Origin: Pseudomonadota bacterium
GTDB taxonomy: Bacteria; Pseudomonadota; Alphaproteobacteria; Rhizobiales; Aestuariivirgaceae
Assembly (NCBI GenBank): GCA_020161855.1
Contig: JAIUNJ010000005.1
Location: 124,001 to 188,000, forward strand
Direction of reading: 5' to 3'
DNA length: 64,000 nucleotides
Below the pieces are notes generated by a model. The model had not been told where the DNA came from and searched no databases. It saw only the letters and a program-made list of their open reading frames with translations. Below, in pieces: positions 27,737-35,352 of this stretch. A program made the position numbers and the translations under genes. Every line of letters starts with the position of its first letter. Within the stretch, counting starts at the first letter, position 1.

Positions 27737-28237
27737 GATCTTCACCCAGGGCGTGGCGGGGAAGGCCAGGATGGCGCCGGCCGCAATCGCGAGGCCGTAA
27801 GGCACGTTCACCCGCATCATCTGCTTCAGCCAACTGCGCTCGCCGCTGCCGGGCCCATGCATGTCAAAGGTAAAGACAAGAAAAGACCAGATGACGAAAG
27901 CCAGGCACATGATGCCGCCGAAGGTCACCGTGGCAATGAGGAAGGGCATGGTCTGGGCTGTTCCAAACCAAAGACCGGCAGCAGCCAGCAGCTTGGCGTC
28001 GCCACCACCGAAGAGCCCGACCGAGAACAGGACAAAGCCTGCGACAAAGAGAATCAATCCGCCGGCCACGTGCCAGACAAACTCGCTCATGGGCATGCCG
28101 ATCAGCAATGCCATGGGGAAGAAGGCAACAGCCACCAGGGCCGTCAGCCAGTTCGGAATCTTCATGCGCGCGACGTCACTCACCGCGGCAACGATCATCA
28201 AGGTCGGAAGGAGGGCAATCGAGAGTGTATGGAGCAT
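27731..28237 (-). CDS. cpaA: Prepilin peptidase CpaA (TadV)
   Basis: 168 residues, about six membrane helices. It is an A24 aspartic peptidase that cleaves Flp pilin and pseudopilins. The two catalytic aspartates are visible: D21 in SDVARMKIPN and D80 in GGGDAKLL. It lacks the N-terminal methylase part of larger type IV prepilin peptidases, as is usual for Tad systems. It lies between the pilin gene and cpaB. The gap to the pilin gene (177 bp) contains a terminator-like hairpin at 28328-28357, which should reduce read-through and give more pilin than peptidase. Confidence 0.93.
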   Translation of the reverse strand: MLHTLSIALLPTLMIVAAVSDVARMKIPNWLTALVAVAFFPMALLIGMPMSEFVWHVAGGLILFVAGFVLFSVGLFGGGDAKLLAAAGLWFGTAQTMPFLIATVTFGGIMCLAFVIWSFLVFTFDMHGPGSGERSWLKQMMRVNVPYGLAIAAGAILAFPATPWVKIG

Positions 28238-28327
28238 GATACCGCAGCTTCGGGCTAGAGGAGGTTGCCGCGAGCTTCACACAGGCTCTGTAAAGGTGTG
28301 GTTAACCGCGTTTGTGCCCGCAGCAAA

Positions 28328-28357
28328 AAGAAAACCGCCGGGGCAATGCCCGGCGGT
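28328..28357 (-). terminator. Hairpin terminator downstream of the Flp pilin gene
   Basis: Read on the minus strand, ACCGCCGGGC pairs with GCCCCGGCGGT (one bulged base) around a small loop and is followed by TTTTCTTTTTG. It lies 58 bp after the pilin stop and 91 bp before the cpaA start, so it separates high pilin transcription from the assembly genes. Confidence 0.8.
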
Positions 28358-28414
28358 CCTTGTCATCTGATGCCCGAGAGTTGCGCGAAGGCAGAACCTC
28401 GGTGCGAGGCTCAA

Positions 28415-28576
28415 TTACGAGCCAGAGGAGATGCCACCGGCCAGCGTGGTGAACGTGTCGGTGATGGCGGTCGCCAGGAGCGGCATGACGGCCACGAGAG
28501 CGAGGCCCATGGCGGCGGCGATGAGGCCGTATTCAATGGCGGTTGCGCCCGATTCGTCCTTGAAAAACTTCTTCAT
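28415..28576 (-). CDS. Flp-type (type IVb) major pilin
   Basis: 53 residues, a complete small gene starting at ATG 28576 and ending TAA. The leader MKKFFKDESG is followed by the type IVb cleavage site G10 | A11, with Glu at +5 and Tyr at +6 (GATAIEYGLIA). A single hydrophobic helix (about 17-36) and a short tail ending in GGISSGS follow. These are the features of the Flp major pilin, cleaved by CpaA and assembled by CpaF/TadB/TadC. GGAG lies 8 nt before the ATG. It heads the minus-strand arm of the pilus locus, and a terminator follows at 28328-28357. Confidence 0.96.
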   Translation of the reverse strand: MKKFFKDESGATAIEYGLIAAAMGLALVAVMPLLATAITDTFTTLAGGISSGS

Positions 28577-28881
28577 AATGTAAACTCCAAACTATACTAA
28601 CTGCACCGTTCAAATTTGCGCCGGGCACCACGCACAACGCCGTTGAACAGGTGTGAACCTAGTCCTCCCGTTTTAACGCAGAGTAAATTCCGGCCCGAAC
28701 AGCCCCGTATTGCGGGCTTTCCGCGAGGCATGGTCGATAAATGGTGAACGACATTACCGAATTTTCAGGGGCACATCCCGGGGCCATATATGTTGTGTCC
28801 CCGCCGGTAAGGGAAGATTCACCATTCCCGTGTCAAGGTCGCCGCGGAAGGGCGCAAAGTGTGCCCAGGGGTATATTGAAC
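28577..28881. promoter_or_regulatory. 305-bp divergent control region of the Tad pilus locus
   Basis: No gene is apparent here. The region separates the Flp pilin (minus strand) from the stand-alone secretin-N-domain gene (plus strand) and must hold promoters for both. I see a CtrA-like box at 28673-28687 and GTTCAA/TTGAAC arms near 28612 and 28643. A TATAGT element lies about 20 bp before the pilin ATG on the minus strand. No clear -35 partner is spaced 16-18 bp from it. The plus-strand half (28740-28880) contains an in-frame extension of the downstream gene that I do not accept as coding. Confidence 0.6.
28673..28687. promoter_or_regulatory. Possible CtrA-binding box upstream of the Flp pilin
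   Basis: TTAA, seven bases, then TAAA: one mismatch from the alphaproteobacterial CtrA consensus TTAA-N7-TTAA. It lies about 97 bp upstream of the pilin ATG. CtrA controls pilin transcription in Caulobacter, so the location is sensible, but one near-match in an AT-richer intergenic stretch could be chance. Confidence 0.4.
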
Positions 28882-29364
28882 ATGCGTCTTGTGTTCCTGT
28901 CGGCCGCCTTCGGCCTTGCGCTTGCGGGTGGTGCGCTCGCTTCGGATCCGCTCGTCATCGAAGCGGATCAGTCCACCATGCTCAGCCTGCCATCGACGCC
29001 GGGTGCAGTTGTCATTGGCAATCCGACCATTGCGGACGCCACGGTCCAGGGCGACAAGCTTCTGGTGCATGGCCGCGCCTTCGGCACAACGAACATCATC
29101 ATCCTGGACCAGGACGGCAAGCAGTCAATGAATGTCGAGGTCAGCGTCAGGCACGAAGTCCAGAACCTGGTTGCGGTCTTCAAGGCAGATGCGAGCGGTG
29201 CATCACGCCGCACTTATAGCTGCGCACCGCTTTGCCAGTCCGAACTGCAGATCGGCGACGACGTCGTATACAATGGTGTGCTCGTCGAGCAGATCAAGAA
29301 CAAGATCAAGCTGGCAACCGGCCAGGAAGACTCGAAATCTGAAGCGCCTCCCGCGCCACAATAA
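28882..29364 (+). CDS. Stand-alone secretin N-domain (pilus-formation N-terminal) protein
   Basis: 160 residues from ATG at 28882, chosen because a signal peptide then starts at once (RLVFLSAAFGLALAGGALAS). Upstream in-frame codons read as non-coding. Residues about 22-95 match the N-terminal domain of CpaC-type secretins: LVIEADQSTMLSLPSTPGAVVIGNPTIADATVQGDKLLV, then GTTNIIILDQDGKQ. The second half has a CAPLC pair (near 114-118) and ends in a Pro-rich tail EAPPAPQ. No secretin core follows. As a periplasmic protein it may bind or cap the CpaC ring. It is transcribed away from the pilin operon and precedes two pseudopilin genes. Confidence 0.82.
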   Translation: MRLVFLSAAFGLALAGGALASDPLVIEADQSTMLSLPSTPGAVVIGNPTIADATVQGDKLLVHGRAFGTTNIIILDQDGKQSMNVEVSVRHEVQNLVAVFKADASGASRRTYSCAPLCQSELQIGDDVVYNGVLVEQIKNKIKLATGQEDSKSEAPPAPQ

Positions 29365-29390
29365 ACATAGAGCCGCTTTCGAACATCGCG

Positions 29391-29420
29391 GGCTGGCCGG
29401 TTAACGCCGCGCCAGCCTTT
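29391..29420 (+). terminator. Weak hairpin after the secretin N-domain gene
   Basis: GGCTGGC at 29391-29397 pairs perfectly with GCCAGCC at 29411-29417, followed by TTTCGCTTT. The loop is 13 nt and the T tract is interrupted, so this is at best a modest terminator 26 bp after the stop codon. Confidence 0.4.
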
Positions 29421-29500
29421 CGCTTTCATGACAAGGCCATTTGCTTCGTTAGCCAATAATTTACTTCATCGCTTCAAATCTTAGAAATCGCCATCTGCTA

Positions 29501-29525
29501 GCACCTAGGTTGTAGTAATAGGTGC
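29501..29525. promoter_or_regulatory. Perfect inverted repeat just upstream of the TadE gene
   Basis: GCACCTA at 29501-29507 and TAGGTGC at 29519-29525 form a perfect 7-bp inverted repeat around 11 nt. It ends 9 nt before the GGGAGAG ribosome site at 29534-29540. It could be an operator or a 5' UTR hairpin; it has no T tract, so it is not a terminator. Confidence 0.4.
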
Positions 29526-29547
29526 GATGTCTCGGGAGAGATGGTGT

Positions 29548-30126
29548 ATGTTCAAGCCCAATCCATACGGCATGATAGGCCGGCTGCTGCGACGGTATAT
29601 GCGTGCGCAACGCGGCGCGACCGCTGTCGAGTTTGCACTCGTCGCAGGTCCGTTTCTTTATGTGCTGGGTTGCATCATCGAAACCGGCCTGATGCTTTTC
29701 ACTGAATATACGCTGCAGTCGAGCGTGCAGGAGGCCGCGCGCCAGGTGCGAACCGGCCAGGCTCAGGCAGCCGCAATGACCCAGGGCCAGCTCAAGAGCG
29801 TCGTCTGCGATATGGCCGGCATCGTCGTCGACTGCACGCACAAGGTTTCGGTCTATGTCAACTCGGCCACCAACTTCACGACCCTGAAATCGTCCCTGCC
29901 CTCCATGCTAACGGTCGGCCCCTCGGTTGGCGGTTCAGTTTCCAGCAGTTCCTACAAGTGTGGCTCACCGTCACAGGCCGTTGCCATCGTCGCCACCTAT
30001 GACTGGCACTTTGTACTGCCTTTCATGAGTTTCTTCTCCAACATGAGCGACGACAGCATGCGGCGGCTTGTCGGCTTCGCCATGTTCCAGAACGAACCCT
30101 TCCCCGCCGGCTCAAGCTGCGCCTGA
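29548..30126 (+). CDS. TadE-family pseudopilin
   Basis: 192 residues from ATG 29548, placed by GGGAGAG 7 nt upstream. The basic leader ends at RAQRG | ATAVEF, a type IVb-like cleavage site with Glu at +5, followed by a hydrophobic helix (ALVAGPFLYVLGCIIETGLM). The next segment QSSVQEAARQVRTGQA is the typical TadE pattern. The rest is a periplasmic domain with several cysteines. TadE-type pseudopilins are minor components needed for Flp pilus assembly. It is followed after 9 bp by a second pseudopilin gene. Confidence 0.9.
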   Translation: MFKPNPYGMIGRLLRRYMRAQRGATAVEFALVAGPFLYVLGCIIETGLMLFTEYTLQSSVQEAARQVRTGQAQAAAMTQGQLKSVVCDMAGIVVDCTHKVSVYVNSATNFTTLKSSLPSMLTVGPSVGGSVSSSSYKCGSPSQAVAIVATYDWHFVLPFMSFFSNMSDDSMRRLVGFAMFQNEPFPAGSSCA

Positions 30127-30135
30127 GACACGATC

Positions 30136-30717
30136 ATGATCCTGACCAAGCTCAAAACATTTGCCATCGCCGAAAAGGGCGTCGCTGCCATCGAAACGGC
30201 GCTGATCCTGCCCTTCCTCCTGATCCTCTATTTCGGCATGATCGACCTGACGCAGCTCATCTCGCTGAACCGTAAGGTGACCTATGCGGCGAGCGTGGTG
30301 GCCGATACCACCAGCCAGAACCGCACCACCGTGCTCAACACCAGCATCGCCGATTATTACAAGGCGGTAGAGCTGATCATGTCCCCGACGCCGCTCAGCA
30401 GCGTCAACGTGAAGCTCTATGGCTACCGCCTGCAATCCGGATCACCACAACTGATCTGGAAGACGCAAAAGGGCTCCGGGCCGAATTGCACGACCACGCC
30501 GCAGACCAGCAGCATGGCCTCGCTGATGACCGCCGGCAATGACATCATCGTTGCTGTTACCTGCATGCGCTATACGCCCTACATGGCCACGTTCCTTGGC
30601 GAGCAGATCCTGGGCGATACGTCCTTCGGGCTTGAACAAGCCGTGATGCTCCGCCCCCGTTCAACCCTGACACTGGAATGCCGCGTGGGTTCGGCCGCGG
30701 GCGCACTCTGCACCTGA
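30136..30717 (+). CDS. Second TadE/TadG-like pilus assembly pseudopilin
   Basis: 193 residues. The leader has EKG | VAAIET with Glu at +5, then a hydrophobic helix (ALILPFLLILYFGMIDLTQLI) and the DLTQLISLNRKVTYAASVVADTTSQNRT segment typical of TadE-like proteins. The periplasmic part carries four cysteines that may form two disulfides. It lacks the von Willebrand domain of full-length TadG. It lies 9 bp after the first pseudopilin gene, and a good terminator follows at 30745-30769. Confidence 0.87.
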   Translation: MILTKLKTFAIAEKGVAAIETALILPFLLILYFGMIDLTQLISLNRKVTYAASVVADTTSQNRTTVLNTSIADYYKAVELIMSPTPLSSVNVKLYGYRLQSGSPQLIWKTQKGSGPNCTTTPQTSSMASLMTAGNDIIVAVTCMRYTPYMATFLGEQILGDTSFGLEQAVMLRPRSTLTLECRVGSAAGALCT

Positions 30718-30744
30718 TCGCTCCCTAACAACGGCGCAGCGCTG

Positions 30745-30769
30745 ACCCGGCAGTTTCAGGCCGGGTTTT
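30745..30769 (+). terminator. Terminator after the pseudopilin pair
   Basis: ACCCGGC (30745-30751) and GCCGGGT (30760-30766) form a perfect 7-bp GC-rich stem with an 8-nt loop, followed directly by TTTTCC. It marks the end of the plus-strand pilus arm. Confidence 0.8.
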
Positions 30770-30826
30770 CCTGTTGCAAAAGGGTCATATGCGGCCTAAC
30801 CCGCAGCCGACTTCGGCGTATTCACC

Positions 30827-31669
30827 TTGGAAACAACCGTCTTTCTGGCCGTTCTTTTCGCGGCCTTCCTGCATGCGGCCTGGAACGTTCAGATCAAGCT
30901 CAATCTGGACCGATTCCTTGCCCTCTTTCTCCTGCAGATCCTCATGGGCGTGTTTGGCATCGGCATCCTGCTCGTCCTGGGATTGCCGGGCGAGGCCGGC
31001 TACCCCTACGCCTTCATCTCGGGGATCGTGCATACCGGATACAACCTGTTCCTGGCGCGCAGCTACCGCCACGGCGACCTGAGCCTCGTCTATCCGATGG
31101 CGCGGGGCGCTGCCCCCCTGCTCACGCTGATCGGTACCTTCATTTTCTCCCACGATGTGCCCTCGCCGCTGGCCATTGCCGGGATCGTTGTCCTGATCGG
31201 GGGGCTGCTGGCCGCCGCCTTCTCCGGCATGCGGCGGCGCAGTGCTGATGGCGCAACCGTCTTCTATGCCCTCGGCACGGCTGTGTTCATCGCCGTCTAT
31301 ACCGTGGTGGACGGACTCGGCGGGCGTGTCTCCGGAACGCCTATCGCCTATGCCGGGCTGGTCTTTGTTTTCGACGCCGCCATGTTGCTCGTGACGGTTC
31401 TTGCCGTCCGCGGCACAAGTGCCGTGCGCGACGTGCTGCCCATGTGGAAGGCAGGTCTCATCGGTGGCGGTGCATCGTCGATAGCCTATGCCGTCGTCAT
31501 CTGGGCCATGGCCCAGGCGCCGATCGCCACCGTCGCCGCCTTGCGCGAAACCAGCATCATCTTCGCCCTGCTGATGTCGGCGAAGTACCTGAAAGAGACC
31601 CTCACACCCGCGCGCATCGCCGGGGGCCTCCTCATCGTCGCAGGTGCAGTGCTCCTGCGCCTGGGATAG
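30827..31669 (+). CDS. EamA/DMT-family membrane transporter
   Basis: 280 residues starting from a TTG at 30827; no ATG gives a plausible N-terminus. About ten hydrophobic helices in two EamA halves are visible, opening with VFLAVLFAAFLHAAWNVQIKL. SLVYPMARGAAPLLTLIGTFIFS is a family-type segment, and the C-terminal half has VIWAMAQAPIATVAALRETSIIFALLMS. Proteins of this family export amino acids or other small metabolites; the substrate cannot be read here. It follows the pilus terminator and precedes the aldehyde dehydrogenase gene by 55 bp. Confidence 0.82.
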   Translation: METTVFLAVLFAAFLHAAWNVQIKLNLDRFLALFLLQILMGVFGIGILLVLGLPGEAGYPYAFISGIVHTGYNLFLARSYRHGDLSLVYPMARGAAPLLTLIGTFIFSHDVPSPLAIAGIVVLIGGLLAAAFSGMRRRSADGATVFYALGTAVFIAVYTVVDGLGGRVSGTPIAYAGLVFVFDAAMLLVTVLAVRGTSAVRDVLPMWKAGLIGGGASSIAYAVVIWAMAQAPIATVAALRETSIIFALLMSAKYLKETLTPARIAGGLLIVAGAVLLRLG

Positions 31670-31724
31670 CGCCACCCGCGCTTCATCTGCTAACTACAGC
31701 CAGCAACAAGCGAGAGACCAAGAC

Positions 31725-33155
31725 ATGAACAAGAATTTCATCGGCGGCGACTGGGTCGCGGGCGCCTCTGTCAGCAAGAATATCAACCCGTCGGACGTCA
31801 GCGACGTCGTGGGTGAATACGCCCAGGCTGACCGCGCCCAGACCGAAAGTGCCATTGCCGCGGCAAAGGCGGCCCTGCCGGCCTGGTCGCAGTCCACACC
31901 GCAGCAGCGCGCCGACGCGCTCGACTTCATCGGCAGCGAACTCCTGGCCCGCAAGGACGAGATCGGCAAGCTGCTGGCCCGCGAGGAGGGCAAGCCGCTT
32001 TCGAACGGCATCGCCGAAACCATGCGCGCCGGGCAGATTTTCAAGTTCTTTGCCCAGGAGGCCCTGCGCATCGAAGGCACGGCGCTGGCTTCGGTGCGGC
32101 CCGGTGTTGACATCAATGTCACCCGCGAAGCCGTGGGTGTGGTCGGCCTGATCTGCCCGTGGAACTTCCCCATTGCCATCCCGGCCTGGAAGATTGCCCC
32201 GGCGCTGGCCTTCGGCAACTCGGTCGTGTTCAAGCCTGCCGACCTCGTGCCGGGTTCGGCCTGGGCTCTCGTTGAGATCGCTTCACGTTCGGGCCTGCCC
32301 AAGGGCGTTCTCAATCTCGTCATGGGCCGTGGTTCCATCGTCGGCCAGACGCTTCTCGACTCGCGCGACGTCAATGCCATCTCCTTTACCGGCTCCGTCG
32401 ACACCGGTGCGCGCGTCGCCCAAGCCTGCGCAGCGCGCGGCGCCAAGTTCCAGCTCGAGATGGGTGGCAAGAATCCGCTCGTAGTTCTCAATGATGCCAA
32501 CATCGATGCGGCAGTGGCAGGGGCTGTCGATGGCGCCTTCTTCCAGACGGGGCAACGCTGCACGGCTTCGTCTCGCCTCATCGTGGAAAGCAAAATCCAT
32601 GACGCCTTCGTCGAAAAGATGGTGACGGCGGTCAAGGCGCTAAAAGTCGATCACGCCCTCAAGGACGGCACGCAGATCGGCCCCGTGGTCGACGAAAAGC
32701 AACTCGCCCAGGACGAGATGTATATCGACGTGGGCCGCAAGGAAGCCGAACTCGCCTGTGGTGGTGAACGCCTCAACCGCGAGACCAAGGGGCACTACCT
32801 CTCGCCGGCACTCTTCATCAACAGCAAGAACGACATGCGCATCAACCGCGAGGAAATCTTCGGGCCGGTGGCGAGCGTCATCAAGGTTGCAAGCTACGAA
32901 GAAGCACTGGCCGTGGCCAATGACACGCCTTTCGGCCTGTCCTCGGGCATCTATACCACGTCGCTCAAGCATGCCTCCGACTTCCGCAAGAAGTCGGCCG
33001 CGGGCATGGTCATGGTCAACCTGCCAACAGCGGGCGTCGACTATCACGTGCCGTTTGGCGGCCGCAAAGGTTCGAGCTTCGGGCCGCGCGAGCAGGGCCG
33101 CTATGCCTCGGAATTCTATACGGCCGTCAAGACCGCCTATATTTCTGCCGGCTGA
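31725..33155 (+). CDS. NAD(P)-dependent aldehyde dehydrogenase family protein
   Basis: 476 residues from ATG 31725; the longer open frame to 31644 runs into the upstream gene. The ALDH fold is complete: FIGGDWVAG at the N-terminus, GLICPWNFPIAIPAWKIAPALAFGN, FTGSVDTG, catalytic Glu in LEMGGKNPLVVL, nucleophile Cys in GQRCTASSRL and EEIFGPVASV. The pattern resembles alpha-ketoglutarate semialdehyde and related sugar-acid dehydrogenases, but the exact aldehyde is uncertain. It lies 55 bp after an EamA transporter on the same strand, and a bidirectional hairpin follows. Confidence 0.88.
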   Translation: MNKNFIGGDWVAGASVSKNINPSDVSDVVGEYAQADRAQTESAIAAAKAALPAWSQSTPQQRADALDFIGSELLARKDEIGKLLAREEGKPLSNGIAETMRAGQIFKFFAQEALRIEGTALASVRPGVDINVTREAVGVVGLICPWNFPIAIPAWKIAPALAFGNSVVFKPADLVPGSAWALVEIASRSGLPKGVLNLVMGRGSIVGQTLLDSRDVNAISFTGSVDTGARVAQACAARGAKFQLEMGGKNPLVVLNDANIDAAVAGAVDGAFFQTGQRCTASSRLIVESKIHDAFVEKMVTAVKALKVDHALKDGTQIGPVVDEKQLAQDEMYIDVGRKEAELACGGERLNRETKGHYLSPALFINSKNDMRINREEIFGPVASVIKVASYEEALAVANDTPFGLSSGIYTTSLKHASDFRKKSAAGMVMVNLPTAGVDYHVPFGGRKGSSFGPREQGRYASEFYTAVKTAYISAG

Positions 33156-33190
33156 CCGGAAGCACAGGCCTCCGGGCGAAACGCAATTGA

Positions 33191-33222
33191 ACTGGCCTTT
33201 GGCAACACTGCCAAAGGCCAGT
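33191..33222. terminator. Long perfect hairpin between convergent genes
   Basis: ACTGGCCTTTGGCA (33191-33204) and TGCCAAAGGCCAGT (33209-33222) form a perfect 14-bp stem around ACAC. It lies between the convergent aldehyde dehydrogenase and EamA genes. The T tracts on both sides are poor, but the position suggests a bidirectional transcription stop or mRNA 3'-end protection. Confidence 0.7.
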
Positions 33223-33227
33223 CTGCT

Positions 33228-34112
33228 TTACGGGTTGATCTCGACCGCGGTTTCGCGCAGGGCATGCGCGCGCTCCCGATGCCAGACATAGATGCCGCAG
33301 GCGATGACGATGGCAGCACCCGCAATTGTCCAGCGGTCAGGATAGTGGCTGAAGAGAATGATGCCGGCGATCGTCATCCAGATGATCTCGGTGTAGATGT
33401 AGGGGGCCAGCGTCGCAGCGGACGCGAGCCTGTGGGCCTGGATCAGCAGGAAATGGCCACCCACGCCCGCCGTGCCCATGATCAGCAGCATCAGCCACTC
33501 GCTGCCCTGCGGCATTTGCCAGTGCCAGGGCAGCGGCGCCAGGGAACCGATACTGCCGAAGAGCCCGACGAAGAACAGCGACGTCTCGGCCCTGTCATGG
33601 CTTCCGACCTTTCGCGTGGTGATGTTGTAGAGCGCGCTGCAAAAGGCTGCAGCCAGTGAGCTGAGCATGGCCCAGTGGAAAGCCATGGTACCGGGCCGCA
33701 TGATGACGAGCACGCCGAGAAGCCCGATAGCAACGGCGAGCCAACGGCGGGGACCGACATGCTCGCCGAGCAGGAGTGCCGACAGCCCGCAGACAAGCAG
33801 CGGCACGGTGAAGAAGATCGCCGCGCTGGTGGCAAGTTCCAGATGGCGGAGTGCGATGAAATTGAACCATGTCGATACGACCAGCAGCGCGCCCCGCGTG
33901 ACCTGCAGCCAGGGGTGGCGCGTGTGCAGCAGGCTCAGGCCCCCGGTGCGCCAGATCAGAACGCAGGTGAGCGCAAGTGCGATGGCATAGCGAAAGAAGA
34001 CAGCCGTGAAGGTGTCGAGGGTCTGCATCACCAGCTTCGCAGTCGAATCGAGAAAGACGAAGACGGCCATCGCCGCCAGCATCAGCAGGATGCCTTTGAG
34101 GGTTTGGCTCAC
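33228..34112 (-). CDS. EamA/DMT-family membrane transporter
   Basis: 294 residues, ten predicted helices in two EamA repeats. The N-terminal helix is KGILLMLAAMAVFVFLDSTAKLVM, followed by FRYAIALALTCVLI. The segment LRHLELATSAAIFFTVPLLVCGLSALLLGEHVGPRRW is typical of S-adenosylmethionine/drug-metabolite transporter homologues. The substrate is unknown. Its start overlaps the stop of the FAH-family gene by 4 bp, so it is the last gene of the operon glk-pncA-FAH-EamA. Confidence 0.86.
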   Translation of the reverse strand: MSQTLKGILLMLAAMAVFVFLDSTAKLVMQTLDTFTAVFFRYAIALALTCVLIWRTGGLSLLHTRHPWLQVTRGALLVVSTWFNFIALRHLELATSAAIFFTVPLLVCGLSALLLGEHVGPRRWLAVAIGLLGVLVIMRPGTMAFHWAMLSSLAAAFCSALYNITTRKVGSHDRAETSLFFVGLFGSIGSLAPLPWHWQMPQGSEWLMLLIMGTAGVGGHFLLIQAHRLASAATLAPYIYTEIIWMTIAGIILFSHYPDRWTIAGAAIVIACGIYVWHRERAHALRETAVEINP

Positions 34113-34756
34113 ACGACATCCACGGTGAGGGTACCAAGGCCCGCAATGCGCGCCTCCATGCGATCGCCCCTGCTGACAGGCCCGACACCGGAGGGTGTTC
34201 CGGTGAAGATCAGGTCGCCGGCCCGCAGGGCGAAATACCGGTCAAGCTCGGCGATGATCTCATCGACACGCCAGATCATCTCCGAAAGATCGCCACGCTG
34301 CCGCGAACTGCCGTTGACATCAAGGGCGATGGCGCCTGCCGTCAGCGCCTGCGTGGCGGGCAGTATCGGGCCGAGGGGTGCGGAGAAGTCGAAAGCCTTT
34401 GCCGTATCCCAGGGCCGCTGCAGCTTCTTGGCGGCAGCCTGCAGATCGCGGCGGGTCATGTCGATGCCGATGGCATGGCCGAAGATGGCGGCACCAGGCC
34501 CCAAGGCCACAACCAGTTCGACCTCATGATGCACATCCTGCGACATGGGCGGATAAGGGAAGCGGCCAGCGGTCACGGCGGCATCGGCCGGCTTGGTGAA
34601 GAAGAAGGGCGGATCGCGCCCCACCTCGCCCCCCATCTCCTTCACGTGCTCCGCATAGTTTCGCCCCACGCAGTAGACGCGGTGCACCGGAAAGAGAGCG
34701 GCACTGCCGGAGATCGGAACCGCGGCGGCAGGAGCCGCAGGAAAGGCGAAGGTCAC
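34109..34756 (-). CDS. Fumarylacetoacetate hydrolase family protein
   Basis: 215 residues, the short form consisting only of the FAH catalytic fold. VYCVGRNYAEHVKEMG near 28-43 is the conserved N-terminal motif. Metal-binding acidic residues lie in VHHEVELVVALG (near 75-86), and FTGTPSGVGPVSRGD is the conserved C-terminal loop. Close relatives hydrolyse fumarylpyruvate or acylpyruvates, so it may break down aromatic or beta-diketone intermediates. The exact substrate is not determined. It is coupled by 4-bp overlaps to pncA upstream and the transporter downstream. Confidence 0.87.
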   Translation of the reverse strand: MTFAFPAAPAAAVPISGSAALFPVHRVYCVGRNYAEHVKEMGGEVGRDPPFFFTKPADAAVTAGRFPYPPMSQDVHHEVELVVALGPGAAIFGHAIGIDMTRRDLQAAAKKLQRPWDTAKAFDFSAPLGPILPATQALTAGAIALDVNGSSRQRGDLSEMIWRVDEIIAELDRYFALRAGDLIFTGTPSGVGPVSRGDRMEARIAGLGTLTVDVV

Positions 34757-35352
34757 ACGAGCACAATGCCCCGTTCTTCGAAGCTCTTGCGCGTCTGCAG
34801 GGCGGAACCGGCAAGATCGATGGCGCGTGTGGCGCGCGAGACCACAGTCACGTCGAAGCCCAGCATCTTGGCGTCTTCAGCCGAGTAGCGCACGCAATAG
34901 TCAAAGGCGAGGCCGACAAGCGTCACCTTGGAAAAGCCGCGTTCCTTCAGGTAGCCACCCAGGCCTGTCGGCGTCTTGTGGTCGTTCTCGAAGAAGGCCG
35001 AGTAGGAATCGATCTCGCGGCGGAAGCCCTTGCGGATGATCAACTCGGCATGAGGCACATTGAGCTCGGAGTGAATGGCGGCGCCGCGCGACCCGACGAC
35101 ACAGTGGTCCGGCCACAGCGTCTGCGGGCCGTAAGGCATCGTGATCGTCATGAACGGCACCATGCCATCATGCTGCGAGGCGAAGGAGAGATGGTCGGCC
35201 GGGTGCCAGTCCTGGGTCAGCGCCACGTGGCGGAACTGGCGGGCCAGATCATTGATCACCGGGACGATGTCGTGACCGCCGTGGACAGCAAGCTTGCCAC
35301 CCGGGCAGAAGTCATTCTGCATGTCGACGATGACGAGGATTTCGTTGCTCAT
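34753..35352 (-). CDS. pncA: Nicotinamidase (pyrazinamidase)
   Basis: 199 residues; hydrolyses nicotinamide to nicotinate for NAD salvage in the cytosol. The catalytic triad is seen as D10 (VDMQNDFCPGG), K108 (IIRKGF) and C153 (FDYCVRYSAEDA). Metal ligands D48, H50 and probably H54 (DWHPADH) are in place. Length and motifs match bacterial PncA. It overlaps the glucokinase stop and the FAH-family start by 4 bp each, so it is inside a tightly packed operon. Confidence 0.95.
   Translation of the reverse strand: MSNEILVIVDMQNDFCPGGKLAVHGGHDIVPVINDLARQFRHVALTQDWHPADHLSFASQHDGMVPFMTITMPYGPQTLWPDHCVVGSRGAAIHSELNVPHAELIIRKGFRREIDSYSAFFENDHKTPTGLGGYLKERGFSKVTLVGLAFDYCVRYSAEDAKMLGFDVTVVSRATRAIDLAGSALQTRKSFEERGIVLV

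Noticed and set aside
28590-28640. Sigma-54 promoter for the Flp pilin
   Set aside because: The GG and GC elements are 8 bp apart instead of 10, and the consensus TGGCAC-N5-TTGC is not met.
28741-28881. N-terminal extension of the secretin N-domain protein
   Set aside because: The frame is open to 28741, but the clear signal peptide begins at 28882 and the extension has no family likeness.
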